From DYHD01 sp964411065 (lineage in GTDB: Bacteria; Nitrospirota; Thermodesulfovibrionia; Thermodesulfovibrionales; Dissulfurispiraceae), in contig CAYPJO010000001.1 of assembly GCA_964411065.1 (NCBI GenBank), forward strand, positions 1 to 64,000: a stretch of DNA of 64,000 bases. The letters are read 5' to 3'. The notes beneath the pieces were generated by a model that saw nothing but the letters and a program-made list of their open reading frames with translations, did no database searches and was not told the origin of the DNA. The position numbers and the translations under genes are program-made. Below, piece by piece: positions 34,817 to 42,972 of the stretch. Numbering within the stretch: the first letter of the stretch is position 1; every line of letters starts with the position of its first letter.

Positions 34817-35860
34817 ATGACTAGACAAAAAATATATGAAACAATAGTGAAGAATTTACCAATTGGATTTACCACAGTTGACGAAAATGGTATCACTATC
34901 GATTTTAACGAAGCAGCTGAAATGATAACAGGTTACAAAAAAGAAGAGGTGATTGGTAAACCCCATAACTTAATTTTCCACCCAAAGACAGGCATTGAAG
35001 CCTGCCCTTTATTCAAACACGCCCTCATTGACAAGGAATCCATAATAGCTCAAGAGAAAAAATTTATAAAAAAAACAGGAGATGTTATCACTCTTTTAGT
35101 CAGCGTAGCTCCTCTTTTTGATTCGGAAGGTAAGTTCATTGGTGGTGTGGAAATATTCAGAGATGTTACACATGTTAAACGCCTTGAGAGAGAAAAAAAG
35201 AACATCCTCGCAATGTTTGCCCATGATATAAAAAATTCAATTACGAGTTCTATAGGTTTTGCAACAAGAATCCTTGCAGGCAAAGCTTCTAATCCAACTG
35301 AAGATTTAAGAGTTATCATTGATGAACTCAAAACCGTAGAATACCTCATCTCGGAATTTCTAGAATTTTCAAAGTTAGAATCAAAGGAAATTACTCCACA
35401 ACTAAAGGAGTTTGATTTATATAAAATAATCACAAAGCAGATTGATATGATCACTGTTGAGGCTAAGAAAAAGAATTTAACAATTTCCTTTATAACTGAT
35501 GAAATTCCACCAGTTATGATAATGGCAGATGAAACAATGATTAAAAGAGTCATATCAAATCTTCTTGATAACGCCGTTAAATATAACAATGTCGGTGGTA
35601 ACATAATAGTTAAATTAAAAAAGAACAAAAAAGAGGTGCTTATTCAGATTGAAGATACAGGAATTGGAATACCTGAGGACAAACTACCCTTCATATTCGA
35701 TGCTTTTTATCGACTCACTCCTAGCACAAAGGGTTCAGGTCTTGGTTTATCCATAGCCAAACAGATAATAGAGTTGCATGGAGGAAGAATCTGGGCAAAA
35801 AGCACTTATATGGAAGGGTCCACTTTTAGCTTTACGATCCCTCTAATTTTGAAACAATAG
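34817..35860 (+). CDS. PAS-domain sensor histidine kinase
   Basis: A 347-residue soluble kinase. The N-terminal PAS domain (about 5-115) reads IVKNLPIGFTTVDENGITIDFNEAAEMITGY, with a PAC-like end (GGVEIFRDVTHVKRLE). HisKA follows with the phospho-acceptor in AMFAHDIKNSITSSIG, then HATPase_c motifs NLLDNAVKYNN, IEDTGIGIPEDKLPFIFD and GSGLGLSIAKQIIELHGG. The Asp-Ile-Lys-Asn H box resembles kinases that act on NtrC-type or orphan regulators. No regulator gene adjoins it. It has its own promoter (34737-34764). Confidence 0.93.
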   Translation: MTRQKIYETIVKNLPIGFTTVDENGITIDFNEAAEMITGYKKEEVIGKPHNLIFHPKTGIEACPLFKHALIDKESIIAQEKKFIKKTGDVITLLVSVAPLFDSEGKFIGGVEIFRDVTHVKRLEREKKNILAMFAHDIKNSITSSIGFATRILAGKASNPTEDLRVIIDELKTVEYLISEFLEFSKLESKEITPQLKEFDLYKIITKQIDMITVEAKKKNLTISFITDEIPPVMIMADETMIKRVISNLLDNAVKYNNVGGNIIVKLKKNKKEVLIQIEDTGIGIPEDKLPFIFDAFYRLTPSTKGSGLGLSIAKQIIELHGGRIWAKSTYMEGSTFSFTIPLILKQ

Positions 35861-36198
35861 ATATTTTCTCACTTAATTATCAATTTATAGTTCTATGACA
35901 ATAAATCTTTCAAAAGACTCTTTCTCGTTAGCCTTTCAATTTTTTCATCAGATATTCAATGATTGTTTAGTCCTCAATTGAGCCCCTTCCATTTTCTCTG
36001 TCTGGATTATTAAAGGTAAAGCTGAAGCAAAGGGTTTAGCATGCTTCCCTATCTTCTGTTAATTTACTAAAAATCCCTTCGATTGGTGAGCTAATTCTAC
36101 AAGATCTTCTTTCACAATATGGTCTTTGCTATTTTTATTTATGTAATCTATAATAACTGCAAGGGTTTAAGATATTTAAGATTCTATTCATCTTAAAG
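35861..36198. other. Region filled by a decayed small gene
   Basis: This 340-base stretch has no intact gene, but most of it (35928-36191, minus strand) is the remains of one small gene described separately. The first 65 bases hold nothing I recognise. Confidence 0.5.
35928..36191 (-). pseudogene. Decayed small gene downstream of the GspE-like gene; product unknown
   Basis: ATG at 36191 lies 7 bases after the stop of the GspE-like gene. It opens MNRILNIL, shifts frame at AAACCC (about 36165), then reads LAVIIDYINKNSKDHIVKED and LVELAHQSKGFLVN up to an in-frame TAA (36059-36061). The same frame continues QKIGKHAKPFASALPLIIQT and EKMEGAQLR, then a second, compensating shift leads to IIEYLMKKLKG and a TAA at 35928-35930. 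Start and end are in the same frame, 88 codons apart. It looks like a recently inactivated gene, or a gene with sequencing errors. I do not recognise the family. Confidence 0.6.
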
Positions 36199-37260
36199 TT
36201 AAGATAAAAGTTGTTTTAATTCTTTTGATGTATAAATACCCTCTACTTTGGTGAAAGTATAGCCTAGTTGCTTACATTTCTGACACCCTGAGGTATTACA
36301 AGAGTCACACTTCTTTGGGGCATACAGATTAATGTAGTAATCTGAGAAATCCTTAGGCGCCGAATCAGTAGTGTAAATAGCTCGATCATAATTAAGATTC
36401 GAAAACTTTAAAGAAAAGTAGGGATACCCATAAAGTAGCTTATCACTGTAAATCAAATTCTCATGTTCAGAACATGGCATATCAATAAGAATGGTCTTCG
36501 TGGGTAATACTAAACCGTTTAATCCCAAAATGGCTGGATATCTGATATCTTCAATAATATTAATTAAAGGATAAATCGAAAATAATATAGTCTTAAAATT
36601 GTCGTGTATTTCATAGGCATAAGGAATTTCAAGCATACCTAATGCCCCAAAAACTTCTTCTTTTTTAAAGGTGGTATCAATTTCTGCAATATTTCTCAGT
36701 ACCCCGTTCCCATACACATTTATCACACTTTTGTGGTGCTGGATGGCGATATCAACTCTGTAAAAGCCTGTCTCCTTTATCAAATCCAAGGTTTTTTGTA
36801 ATACAGAAATAATTGTAGGAGATGCATCTTCTTTAAAAAAGTTTATCAAAGTATTCTCAATTTTTTTAGCCTCACCAATAGAGATGTTAACCTTTTTACC
36901 CAATACATTTTCAATGAAAGCAAAAGCGTTATAGTTAAATATATCGTCTGTTACGATACATATCTCATCCTCTGTCTCAAATAAGGGTATGACTCTATTC
37001 TCTATAAGGAATTTTTTAGTGAATTTTTGTACTAAGTTTTTATCTATATTGACATGATCAACTACTACAAAGGGTACATCATACTGCTTACTAAGAATCC
37101 ATTGTATATTTGCTTCGTCTACTTTTCCAATCTTTACCAATGTCTCTCCTAATTTAAGACCCATCAATTTTTGTAATTTAAGTCCCTCCACTAAGTCACT
37201 CTCTGTTATAAAACCATAACGTATCAGTAATGAACCAATTTTTTCTCTCTCTTTACTCAC
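36199..37260 (-). CDS. Degenerate GspE/PilB-like protein (MshEN domain, no Walker motifs)
   Basis: The N-terminal 145 residues are a T2SSE_N/MshEN domain of the type that can bind c-di-GMP (IGSLLIRYGFITESDLVEGL, LGETLVKIGKVDEANI). Next comes a segment like the N2 region of secretion ATPases (IAIQHHKSVINVYGNGVLRN, where GspE has the SDIHIEP...RIDGVLR pattern). The end has CDSCNTSGCQKCKQLGYTF, matching the four-cysteine zinc motif of GspE/PilB. The stretch between, NGLVLPTKTILIDMP, replaces the P-loop: no GxxxxGK[ST] is present. It is therefore probably a non-ATPase regulator or decoy. Start GTG at 37260, with AGGAG upstream. 353 residues against about 550 in real GspE. Confidence 0.7.
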   Translation of the reverse strand: MSKEREKIGSLLIRYGFITESDLVEGLKLQKLMGLKLGETLVKIGKVDEANIQWILSKQYDVPFVVVDHVNIDKNLVQKFTKKFLIENRVIPLFETEDEICIVTDDIFNYNAFAFIENVLGKKVNISIGEAKKIENTLINFFKEDASPTIISVLQKTLDLIKETGFYRVDIAIQHHKSVINVYGNGVLRNIAEIDTTFKKEEVFGALGMLEIPYAYEIHDNFKTILFSIYPLINIIEDIRYPAILGLNGLVLPTKTILIDMPCSEHENLIYSDKLLYGYPYFSLKFSNLNYDRAIYTTDSAPKDFSDYYINLYAPKKCDSCNTSGCQKCKQLGYTFTKVEGIYTSKELKQLLS

Positions 37261-37314
37261 AAAATGCTCCTAGCTTATCGGTTAAGATTTAGAGATTATT
37301 TTAGTCAATATCTC

Positions 37315-37755
37315 TCACTTTATCTCTTTTATCTTCATAAGAGTATCGAGATAAATCTCCTTCTTATTAGGGTTTAGCTCTAAGGCTTTTTTTGCTAAAT
37401 ACTCTGCTTCCTCTAATTTTTGCTTTTTTAGATAGTATATCCATGCAAGGTTATTATAGGCATCGGAGTTTTCAGGTTTTTCTCTAATAGATTTTTTGTA
37501 GTATTTTTCAGCCATATAGAGATCATTTTTAAGAAAATAGGCATTCCCAAGATATAAAAAGGCATCAGGACTCTTTTTAGCTGCCTTGTTATATTGTTTT
37601 ATAGCTTCGTCTAATAACCCTTTATTTTCATAAGCCAAACCGAGAGCGATATGCTCATGGGGCGTAAGAGGGTCATCAAGTACGATAATTCGGGGCATAG
37701 AACAGCCCCCTAAGATAAGAGTTAGCAGGAAAATAATGAGAATATGTTTTTTCAT
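37315..37755 (-). CDS. TPR lipoprotein
   Basis: A 146-residue lipoprotein with signal LIIFLLTLILGGC and lipidated Cys18. Three TPR units follow (HEHIALGLAYENKGLLDEAI, DAFLYLGNAYFLKNDLYMAE, SDAYNNLAWIYYLKKQKLEE). It starts 19 bases after the C39-like peptidase gene. In the PA2778 family a C39-like peptidase is fused to a TPR region, so the two proteins here probably form the same module in split form, attached to a membrane in the cell envelope. Confidence 0.85.
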   Translation of the reverse strand: MKKHILIIFLLTLILGGCSMPRIIVLDDPLTPHEHIALGLAYENKGLLDEAIKQYNKAAKKSPDAFLYLGNAYFLKNDLYMAEKYYKKSIREKPENSDAYNNLAWIYYLKKQKLEEAEYLAKKALELNPNKKEIYLDTLMKIKEIK

Positions 37756-37773
37756 ATAAGCATAATTAATAAA

Positions 37774-38337
37774 TCATTCTTTTTTAATCAATAAAGTCCA
37801 ATAATTGGTCTTTTGCCATATCTTGGTAAAATCTTCAGTCTCTATGAATTTCCTTTGGGAATTATCAGAGTTAAAAAAAATTCCGTAATCATTATATCCT
37901 ACTACAACTACATAATGATAATGTTTATAAAAAGAAAAACCATAGTCAACTAAAACAATAAGCGGATAACCACTCTCTATATGGAATTTTAAATCACTGA
38001 GGCTGCCTGAATAGTGAATCCCTTTAAGTCCCTTCTTCTGTGCATAAAGAACCATGTCGAGGTTAAGGGTTCCTTTAGCAGATTTACTAAATATTTCTGT
38101 AGCTACTTCCTCTGGTGAAGTAAAAATGCCGTGATAGCTCAAAACAGCTGCTAACGATGCAGGACCGCACTGAAATTCCCTTTGAGGATAGAAAGGTACA
38201 TTCTCAATAATTTTAAGATTTCTTCCTTGCTTAATCTGGTGTTGAACGCAAGAAGTGAAAAATAAAAACAAAATTAAGAAAATGAACAGTTTGAAAAGAT
38301 TTCTACTATACCTAAATTTTTTCATATTTTTATTCAC
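37774..38337 (-). CDS. C39-like cysteine peptidase lipoprotein (PA2778-type)
   Basis: A 187-residue protein with a lipoprotein signal ending FLFFTSC (Cys30). The papain-like C39 fold shows VPFYPQREFQCGPASLAAVL with catalytic Cys57 and the upstream oxyanion Gln, then a long spacer, and HYVVVVGYND with the histidine, followed by the NSDN acidic position. It resembles the PA2778 family rather than bacteriocin exporters, since no transporter domain is attached. The start may be GTG 38337 or the ATG four codons later. Next on the strand are the TPR lipoprotein and the degenerate GspE-like gene. Confidence 0.85.
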   Translation of the reverse strand: MNKNMKKFRYSRNLFKLFIFLILFLFFTSCVQHQIKQGRNLKIIENVPFYPQREFQCGPASLAAVLSYHGIFTSPEEVATEIFSKSAKGTLNLDMVLYAQKKGLKGIHYSGSLSDLKFHIESGYPLIVLVDYGFSFYKHYHYVVVVGYNDYGIFFNSDNSQRKFIETEDFTKIWQKTNYWTLLIKKE

Positions 38338-38584
38338 TAAATATCCCTATCATCCATTTTACTCGATATTCTATTTTAAATCTATTAAAATTAAAATGTT
38401 AATCACAAAAGAAGAAAAAAAGCACTCTATTGGCTTTTTGTGTTATAAATCAAATTTTGACAAGAATTTTTGAGTGAAGGATTTTTAAAGTTCTGCAAAA
38501 TGGATGAGATAATTAACAAGATCTGACAGGATCAAAAGAACAGCATAAAAATATAAAATAATGCAAAATTGAAAAACCTTTAGC

Positions 38585-39622
38585 TTACACTTTTCTACCG
38601 TAGAGTGCTCTTAATTGGCCACAACCTGCTTCGATATCCCTACCTTTGCTTTTTCGTATAAAAACGGAAAGATTTTTATCTATCAATCTTTGTTGAAATT
38701 CATAAATAGTCTTGTTATCCGAACCTTCCAATATACATCCCTCAAAAGGATTAAAAGATATCAAATTAATTTTTGTTTTTGAAGAGATCCCCCTTAGAAG
38801 ATTAGCTAACTCTTCAGCGTCAACATGAGAATCATTTATGCCTTTCAACATCACATACTCAAAGGTTATCCTTCTTCTTGGTTTAAGAGAAAATTTGCTA
38901 CAAGCTTCTATTAATTGACTTAATGGGTATTTCTTGTTAATTGGCATAATATAATCCCTTATATGGTCATTAGGAGCATTTAAAGATACGGCAAGATTCA
39001 CAGAAGGTGCCTTTTCTACAAGTTCTTTAAACTTAGAGATTATACCAGCAGTCGAGATTGTTATCCTCCGAGGAGAGAACTTTAAATATTCTACAATTCT
39101 CCACAGAGCTTCAACTAAATTATCAAAATTAAGCAAAGGCTCACCCATCCCCATAAAGACAATATTTAGTATCTTTTTAGGTGCAATTAACCTTGAAACT
39201 GTAATTACTTGATCTACTATTTCATGAGGTTCGAGATTCCTCTCAAATTTCAATTTACCAGTAGCACAAAAAATACACCCCAAAGGACAGCCAACCTGTG
39301 AAGATACGCAAAGAGTCAATCTATCATCCTCTTTTATCAAAACGCTCTCAATAGATTTACCATCCTGTAGACCAAAAAGAAATTTCTCGGTACCGTCTTG
39401 AGAGAATCTCCTTTCTACTAAAATAAGGTTGCTAATGAAAGCCTTTTCAGAAAATCTCTTTCTGAGTTCCAATGAAAATTCGGTAATTTCAGAGACTGAT
39501 TGGACGCCTTTCTCATATATCCAATGTATCAGTTGTTTAGTCCTAAACTCAGGCTCATTGAATTCTCTTATTAAATAACTAATCTCTTTTTCAGACAATG
39601 ATTTAAGGTCGATTAAACTCAT
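38585..39622 (-). CDS. rlmN: 23S rRNA (adenine2503-C2)/tRNA methyltransferase RlmN
   Basis: A radical-SAM enzyme that methylates A2503 of 23S rRNA and A37 of some tRNAs. The cluster motif is CPLGCIFCATG (CxxxCxxC), then NIVFMGMGEPLLNFDNL, ITISTAGI, LAVSLNAPND and the C-terminal RDIEAGCGQLR with the second catalytic cysteine. The N-terminal domain holds FRTKQLIHWIYEKGV. I start at ATG 39622 (MSLIDLKSLSE), 345 residues; a TTG 12 codons earlier is in frame but adds nothing conserved and has no better ribosome-binding site. Confidence 0.95.
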   Translation of the reverse strand: MSLIDLKSLSEKEISYLIREFNEPEFRTKQLIHWIYEKGVQSVSEITEFSLELRKRFSEKAFISNLILVERRFSQDGTEKFLFGLQDGKSIESVLIKEDDRLTLCVSSQVGCPLGCIFCATGKLKFERNLEPHEIVDQVITVSRLIAPKKILNIVFMGMGEPLLNFDNLVEALWRIVEYLKFSPRRITISTAGIISKFKELVEKAPSVNLAVSLNAPNDHIRDYIMPINKKYPLSQLIEACSKFSLKPRRRITFEYVMLKGINDSHVDAEELANLLRGISSKTKINLISFNPFEGCILEGSDNKTIYEFQQRLIDKNLSVFIRKSKGRDIEAGCGQLRALYGRKV

Positions 39623-39765
39623 ACTAATATTTTGTAAAATTCCGTACCAGAAGAGCAATATAATAGCACCGTTATAGGTAGGTGTACTTAATCTCTTTCA
39701 GATCTTTATGAACTAAAGTATGAAGACACCACTTGAGAGGATAAAATAGCTTTCAGATGACCCTT

Positions 39766-40719
39766 CTAAATACTGTCTTTCGCTCTAATATCAGCCACAC
39801 GAAATCTTTCAGCTATAATCGTATCCATAATCATCTGTACTAAATGATAGATTATACTAGGTATCATTGCCATGGGATAGTGAATAGCAAAATAACCTGC
39901 CCAGACTACATAAGATACTGTCAAAGTTTTTTGAGATGTCTGGATTGTAAAAGCAGTGGTAGAGGGACGGTCAAGCCTTATAATTTTAGAGATACCATAA
40001 TTCATCAAAAGTATTAATAGATGTAGAAATATTGTAAAAACAGCAACTTTTATTAATAAAGTCCCTGCTTCCATAATCTTAGTAGTAGAGCTTGAGAAAG
40101 CATTAAATATTATCAAAAGGACTACTACTTGCTGAAAAATTGAGAAAAACTTTTTAAGCTTTGAAATCCTTTCGATCACAAAGGGTCTTAAAATCTGTCC
40201 TACCAATATTGGAACTAAAACCATAGTTAGCAGGCTTATAAACATACTGAAGATAGGTAAATTTATCTCACCTTCAAACCCGAGTAAAAGATTCAATGAG
40301 ATTGGGATTGTGAAAATAGCTAATAGATTCACTATTATACAAATTAATAGAGCAAGTGCCACATTGCCTCTCCCGATAGAGGTCAAAACGACTCCTGAAG
40401 CCACAGTAACAGGAGCAACCGCTATTATGCAAACTCCGACCATAAATTCACGAGATAAAGTTATTTCAGCAAGGATTTTAGCTATCAGAGGAAAGAAGAA
40501 AAGAGATGAGAGCACCGCAGCTACTAAGGGTCTATAGGAGAGTAGCTGACTCCTTATACCAGTTGTTTCTAAGCTAAGACCTGTTATAAAAAAAGCTAAG
40601 AAAATCCCTAAATTTAGAATCTTATACTCTCTAATTAATATCCCAATGTCTGGAAGGACAAAAGAGACTATTATTACTGCTATTACCCCTAAGAAAAACC
40701 AATTTTTTAATAAAAACAT
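39766..40719 (-). CDS. Bile acid:sodium symporter family (SBF/BASS-like) transporter
   Basis: A 317-residue integral membrane protein with about ten hydrophobic segments. The pattern fits the SBF-like/YfeH branch of the BASS superfamily: LGIFLAFFITGLSLET in helix 2, PLVAAVLSSLFFFP, a crossing region VAPVTVASGVVLTSIGRGN, and the C-terminal IQTSQKTLTVSYVVWAG motif with the family's SQKTL. The substrate cannot be told; relatives move organic anions. It is divergent from tetR, 200 bases apart. Confidence 0.87.
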   Translation of the reverse strand: MFLLKNWFFLGVIAVIIVSFVLPDIGILIREYKILNLGIFLAFFITGLSLETTGIRSQLLSYRPLVAAVLSSLFFFPLIAKILAEITLSREFMVGVCIIAVAPVTVASGVVLTSIGRGNVALALLICIIVNLLAIFTIPISLNLLLGFEGEINLPIFSMFISLLTMVLVPILVGQILRPFVIERISKLKKFFSIFQQVVVLLIIFNAFSSSTTKIMEAGTLLIKVAVFTIFLHLLILLMNYGISKIIRLDRPSTTAFTIQTSQKTLTVSYVVWAGYFAIHYPMAMIPSIIYHLVQMIMDTIIAERFRVADIRAKDSI

Positions 40720-40855
40720 GCTCTAAAATTGATTATTTATGAGGATCCAAAAGTGAGAGTAATTTTTCACAACATTTATATTTTAATTTAAAAAGTTAGC
40801 TCAAATTCAAAAAATTATAATAAAACTGAGATGCTACTATTTCTCTTCTTAATAC

Positions 40856-40899
40856 TTGACAAAGTAGATCTTTATGCTTTATCGTAAGTAAGTGCTTAC
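40856..40899 (+). promoter_or_regulatory. Candidate promoter and operator of the tetR-efflux operon
   Basis: TTGACA at 40856-40861 is a consensus -35; the matching -10 region around 40878-40885 (TTTATCGT) is weak. Immediately after lies GTAAGTGCTTAC (40888-40899), two 5-bp inverted arms around TG, preceded by an overlapping GTAAGT. It lies 21 bases before the tetR ATG. A palindrome here is where a TetR autorepressor would bind. Confidence 0.5.
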
Positions 40900-40919
40900 A
40901 TAACTATAAGTAATATTTT

Positions 40920-41513
40920 ATGTTTTCAGAGCAATATACAACGAAAGAAAAAATATTACAAAGTGCTCTTAAACTTTTCTCCCAAAAAGGTTATCTTGGA
41001 GCCACCACTCGTGAAATAGCAAAAGATGCCGGCGTTGCCGAGGTGACTCTTTTTAGACACTTCAATTCAAAAGAAAAACTACTTGAAGGAGTACTCGAAA
41101 ATTACTCCTTTCTGCCAGAGCTTAAACAGATCATGCCAGAAATTTTAAATCTAAAATACGAAGAAGCACTTCTCTTAATAGTAAAAACCTTCTTAAGAAC
41201 TCTTCTAACTAGAAAGGATATTATCAAGATAATAAAAACAGAAATTCTTACTCATCCTGACAAGGTATCTCATTTTTTTCAACCATATCTAATCGAGCTC
41301 TATGATACCATCGCCTTTTACTTTAACGAAATGGAGAAAAAAGGTATTTTGAAGGAGTTTGATCATCGAATTGGAGGTAGAGCATTATTAGGAATGGTAT
41401 TTTCCTATTTTGAGGTTGATGAATTTATATTCCAAAGGGAAGGTTCAGAGGAAGTTTATGAAAAGACCTTAGAGGAATTTGTCAAAATTTTTGTGAGAGG
41501 GACTTTGAGATGA
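40920..41513 (+). CDS. TetR/AcrR family transcriptional regulator
   Basis: A 197-residue repressor with the TetR_N helix-turn-helix in the first 55 residues (KILQSALKLFSQKGYLGAT, TREIAKDAGVAEVTLFRHF, NSKEKLLEGVL). The C-terminal ligand-binding domain is divergent. It overlaps the tolC gene by four bases (ATGA), so it heads the efflux operon and probably represses it until an inducer binds. A palindromic operator candidate lies at 40888-40899. Confidence 0.92.
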   Translation: MFSEQYTTKEKILQSALKLFSQKGYLGATTREIAKDAGVAEVTLFRHFNSKEKLLEGVLENYSFLPELKQIMPEILNLKYEEALLLIVKTFLRTLLTRKDIIKIIKTEILTHPDKVSHFFQPYLIELYDTIAFYFNEMEKKGILKEFDHRIGGRALLGMVFSYFEVDEFIFQREGSEEVYEKTLEEFVKIFVRGTLR

Positions 41514-42898
41514 ACTATGAAGCTTCTACAATTATATTCAAAGAAATTAGAAATTCGATTCTAAAATTTTTCCTTTTCCCCTTATTGTTCTTAATCCTTA
41601 CCTCTACTATATTAATTCAAAAGGCTAATGCCCAAAAAGAATATACTCTTGAAGATCTCTACAGTATAGCCCTGAAAAATGCTGAAAAAATAATTATAGC
41701 TCAAGAGGAACTATACATATCAGAAAGGCAAAAAGACAAAGCTATCTCTCTTTTACTCCCTAAACTCTCTGCCTTTAGTAGTTACACTAAATACAGTGAA
41801 GAGAAGTTTTCTCAGGCAGGTAATTTGATACAGCCCAGCAATGCATCCTCTTGGGGGTTAAGATTAGATCAAACCTTTTCTCTAAGCGGTAGAGAGATAA
41901 TAGCCCTAAGGATATCTGAAAAGGGTATCGAAAAAAGTAAATATGATCTCCACTTCATAAAAGAGTCATATCTTACAAATGTATCCATAGCTTTCTTTAA
42001 TGTTCTAAAAGCTAAAAGAATGTTAGAAATCGCTACCGCAAATGTGCAAAGACTTACAAAACATCGTGATGCTGCTTTAACAAGGTTAAAAGTTGGAGAA
42101 GTGACAAAAACTGCCCTTTTAAGAGCGGAAGCCGAGCTTTCAGGTGCAAAATCTGAACTTGTTAAATCTGAAAATGATTTGAAATTAGCTAAATCAGTGC
42201 TTGCCAGAGTAGTTGGATTAAATGAAACCTTTGAAATACAGGATGTATCACTCATAACAGAAGGGGCTGAATTAGATTTTTCTATATCCAGCTGTATTCC
42301 ATTAGAAATTAACTGTCTCAAAGAGATTGCCTTTTCCGAAAGATCAGACTTAAAAGCATTGGAAGTCCAAAAGAAGATCTCTCAAGACCAAATTACTTAC
42401 GCAAAAGGAGCTTATTTCCCCTATCTTTCAATTGAGGGTCTCTGGATAAAAAGAGATGAAGAACCTTCGTCCCTCTTTTTAAATAAAGAGAGTTTATATG
42501 GAGGGATAAAGATCAATTTTCCCTTCTTCGAAGGAGGATTAAGGCGTGCTGAGGTAAAGGAATCGGAATCAAGAAAAAGACAGGCAGAGTTATTATATGA
42601 AGATACAAAAAAGACAATAAGCATTGAAGTAGAAGAAGCTTATCTTGATTTTATTACATTAAAAGGCATAATGAAATCTCTTAAAGACCAACTCTCATTT
42701 GCAGAGGACAATTTCAGGTCTGTTACAAAACAGTTTGAATTCGGTCTCGCAAATAGCATTGATGTAATAGATGCCAATACCTTATTAATTGCCTCTGAAA
42801 GGCGACTCACAGACGCTTTATATGACTCTCAAATAGCCAAAATAAGGCTACAAAAGGCAGTTGGAGTCTTTCTTAAAACACTAATGAAAAATTTTTAA
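41510..42898 (+). CDS. TolC family outer membrane efflux protein
   Basis: The outer membrane channel of a tripartite efflux pump, 462 residues. A signal peptide (FFLFPLLFLILTSTILIQKANAQ) precedes two OEP repeats of long helices and beta strands: LEDLYSIALKNAEKIIIAQ, LKAKRMLEIATANVQRLTKHRDA, VGEVTKTALLRAEAEL in the first, and DQLSFAEDNFRSVTKQFEFG with the LANSIDVIDANTLL motif in the second. It is preceded by tetR with a 4-base overlap and followed by the adaptor and RND pump. Confidence 0.92.
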   Translation: MNYEASTIIFKEIRNSILKFFLFPLLFLILTSTILIQKANAQKEYTLEDLYSIALKNAEKIIIAQEELYISERQKDKAISLLLPKLSAFSSYTKYSEEKFSQAGNLIQPSNASSWGLRLDQTFSLSGREIIALRISEKGIEKSKYDLHFIKESYLTNVSIAFFNVLKAKRMLEIATANVQRLTKHRDAALTRLKVGEVTKTALLRAEAELSGAKSELVKSENDLKLAKSVLARVVGLNETFEIQDVSLITEGAELDFSISSCIPLEINCLKEIAFSERSDLKALEVQKKISQDQITYAKGAYFPYLSIEGLWIKRDEEPSSLFLNKESLYGGIKINFPFFEGGLRRAEVKESESRKRQAELLYEDTKKTISIEVEEAYLDFITLKGIMKSLKDQLSFAEDNFRSVTKQFEFGLANSIDVIDANTLLIASERRLTDALYDSQIAKIRLQKAVGVFLKTLMKNF

Positions 42899-42972
42899 TA
42901 GAATAGTTTATGAGCATTTTATATAACAAACACTGGAAGGGAAAATAATATGGAAGTTTTGAGGTCAAAAAA

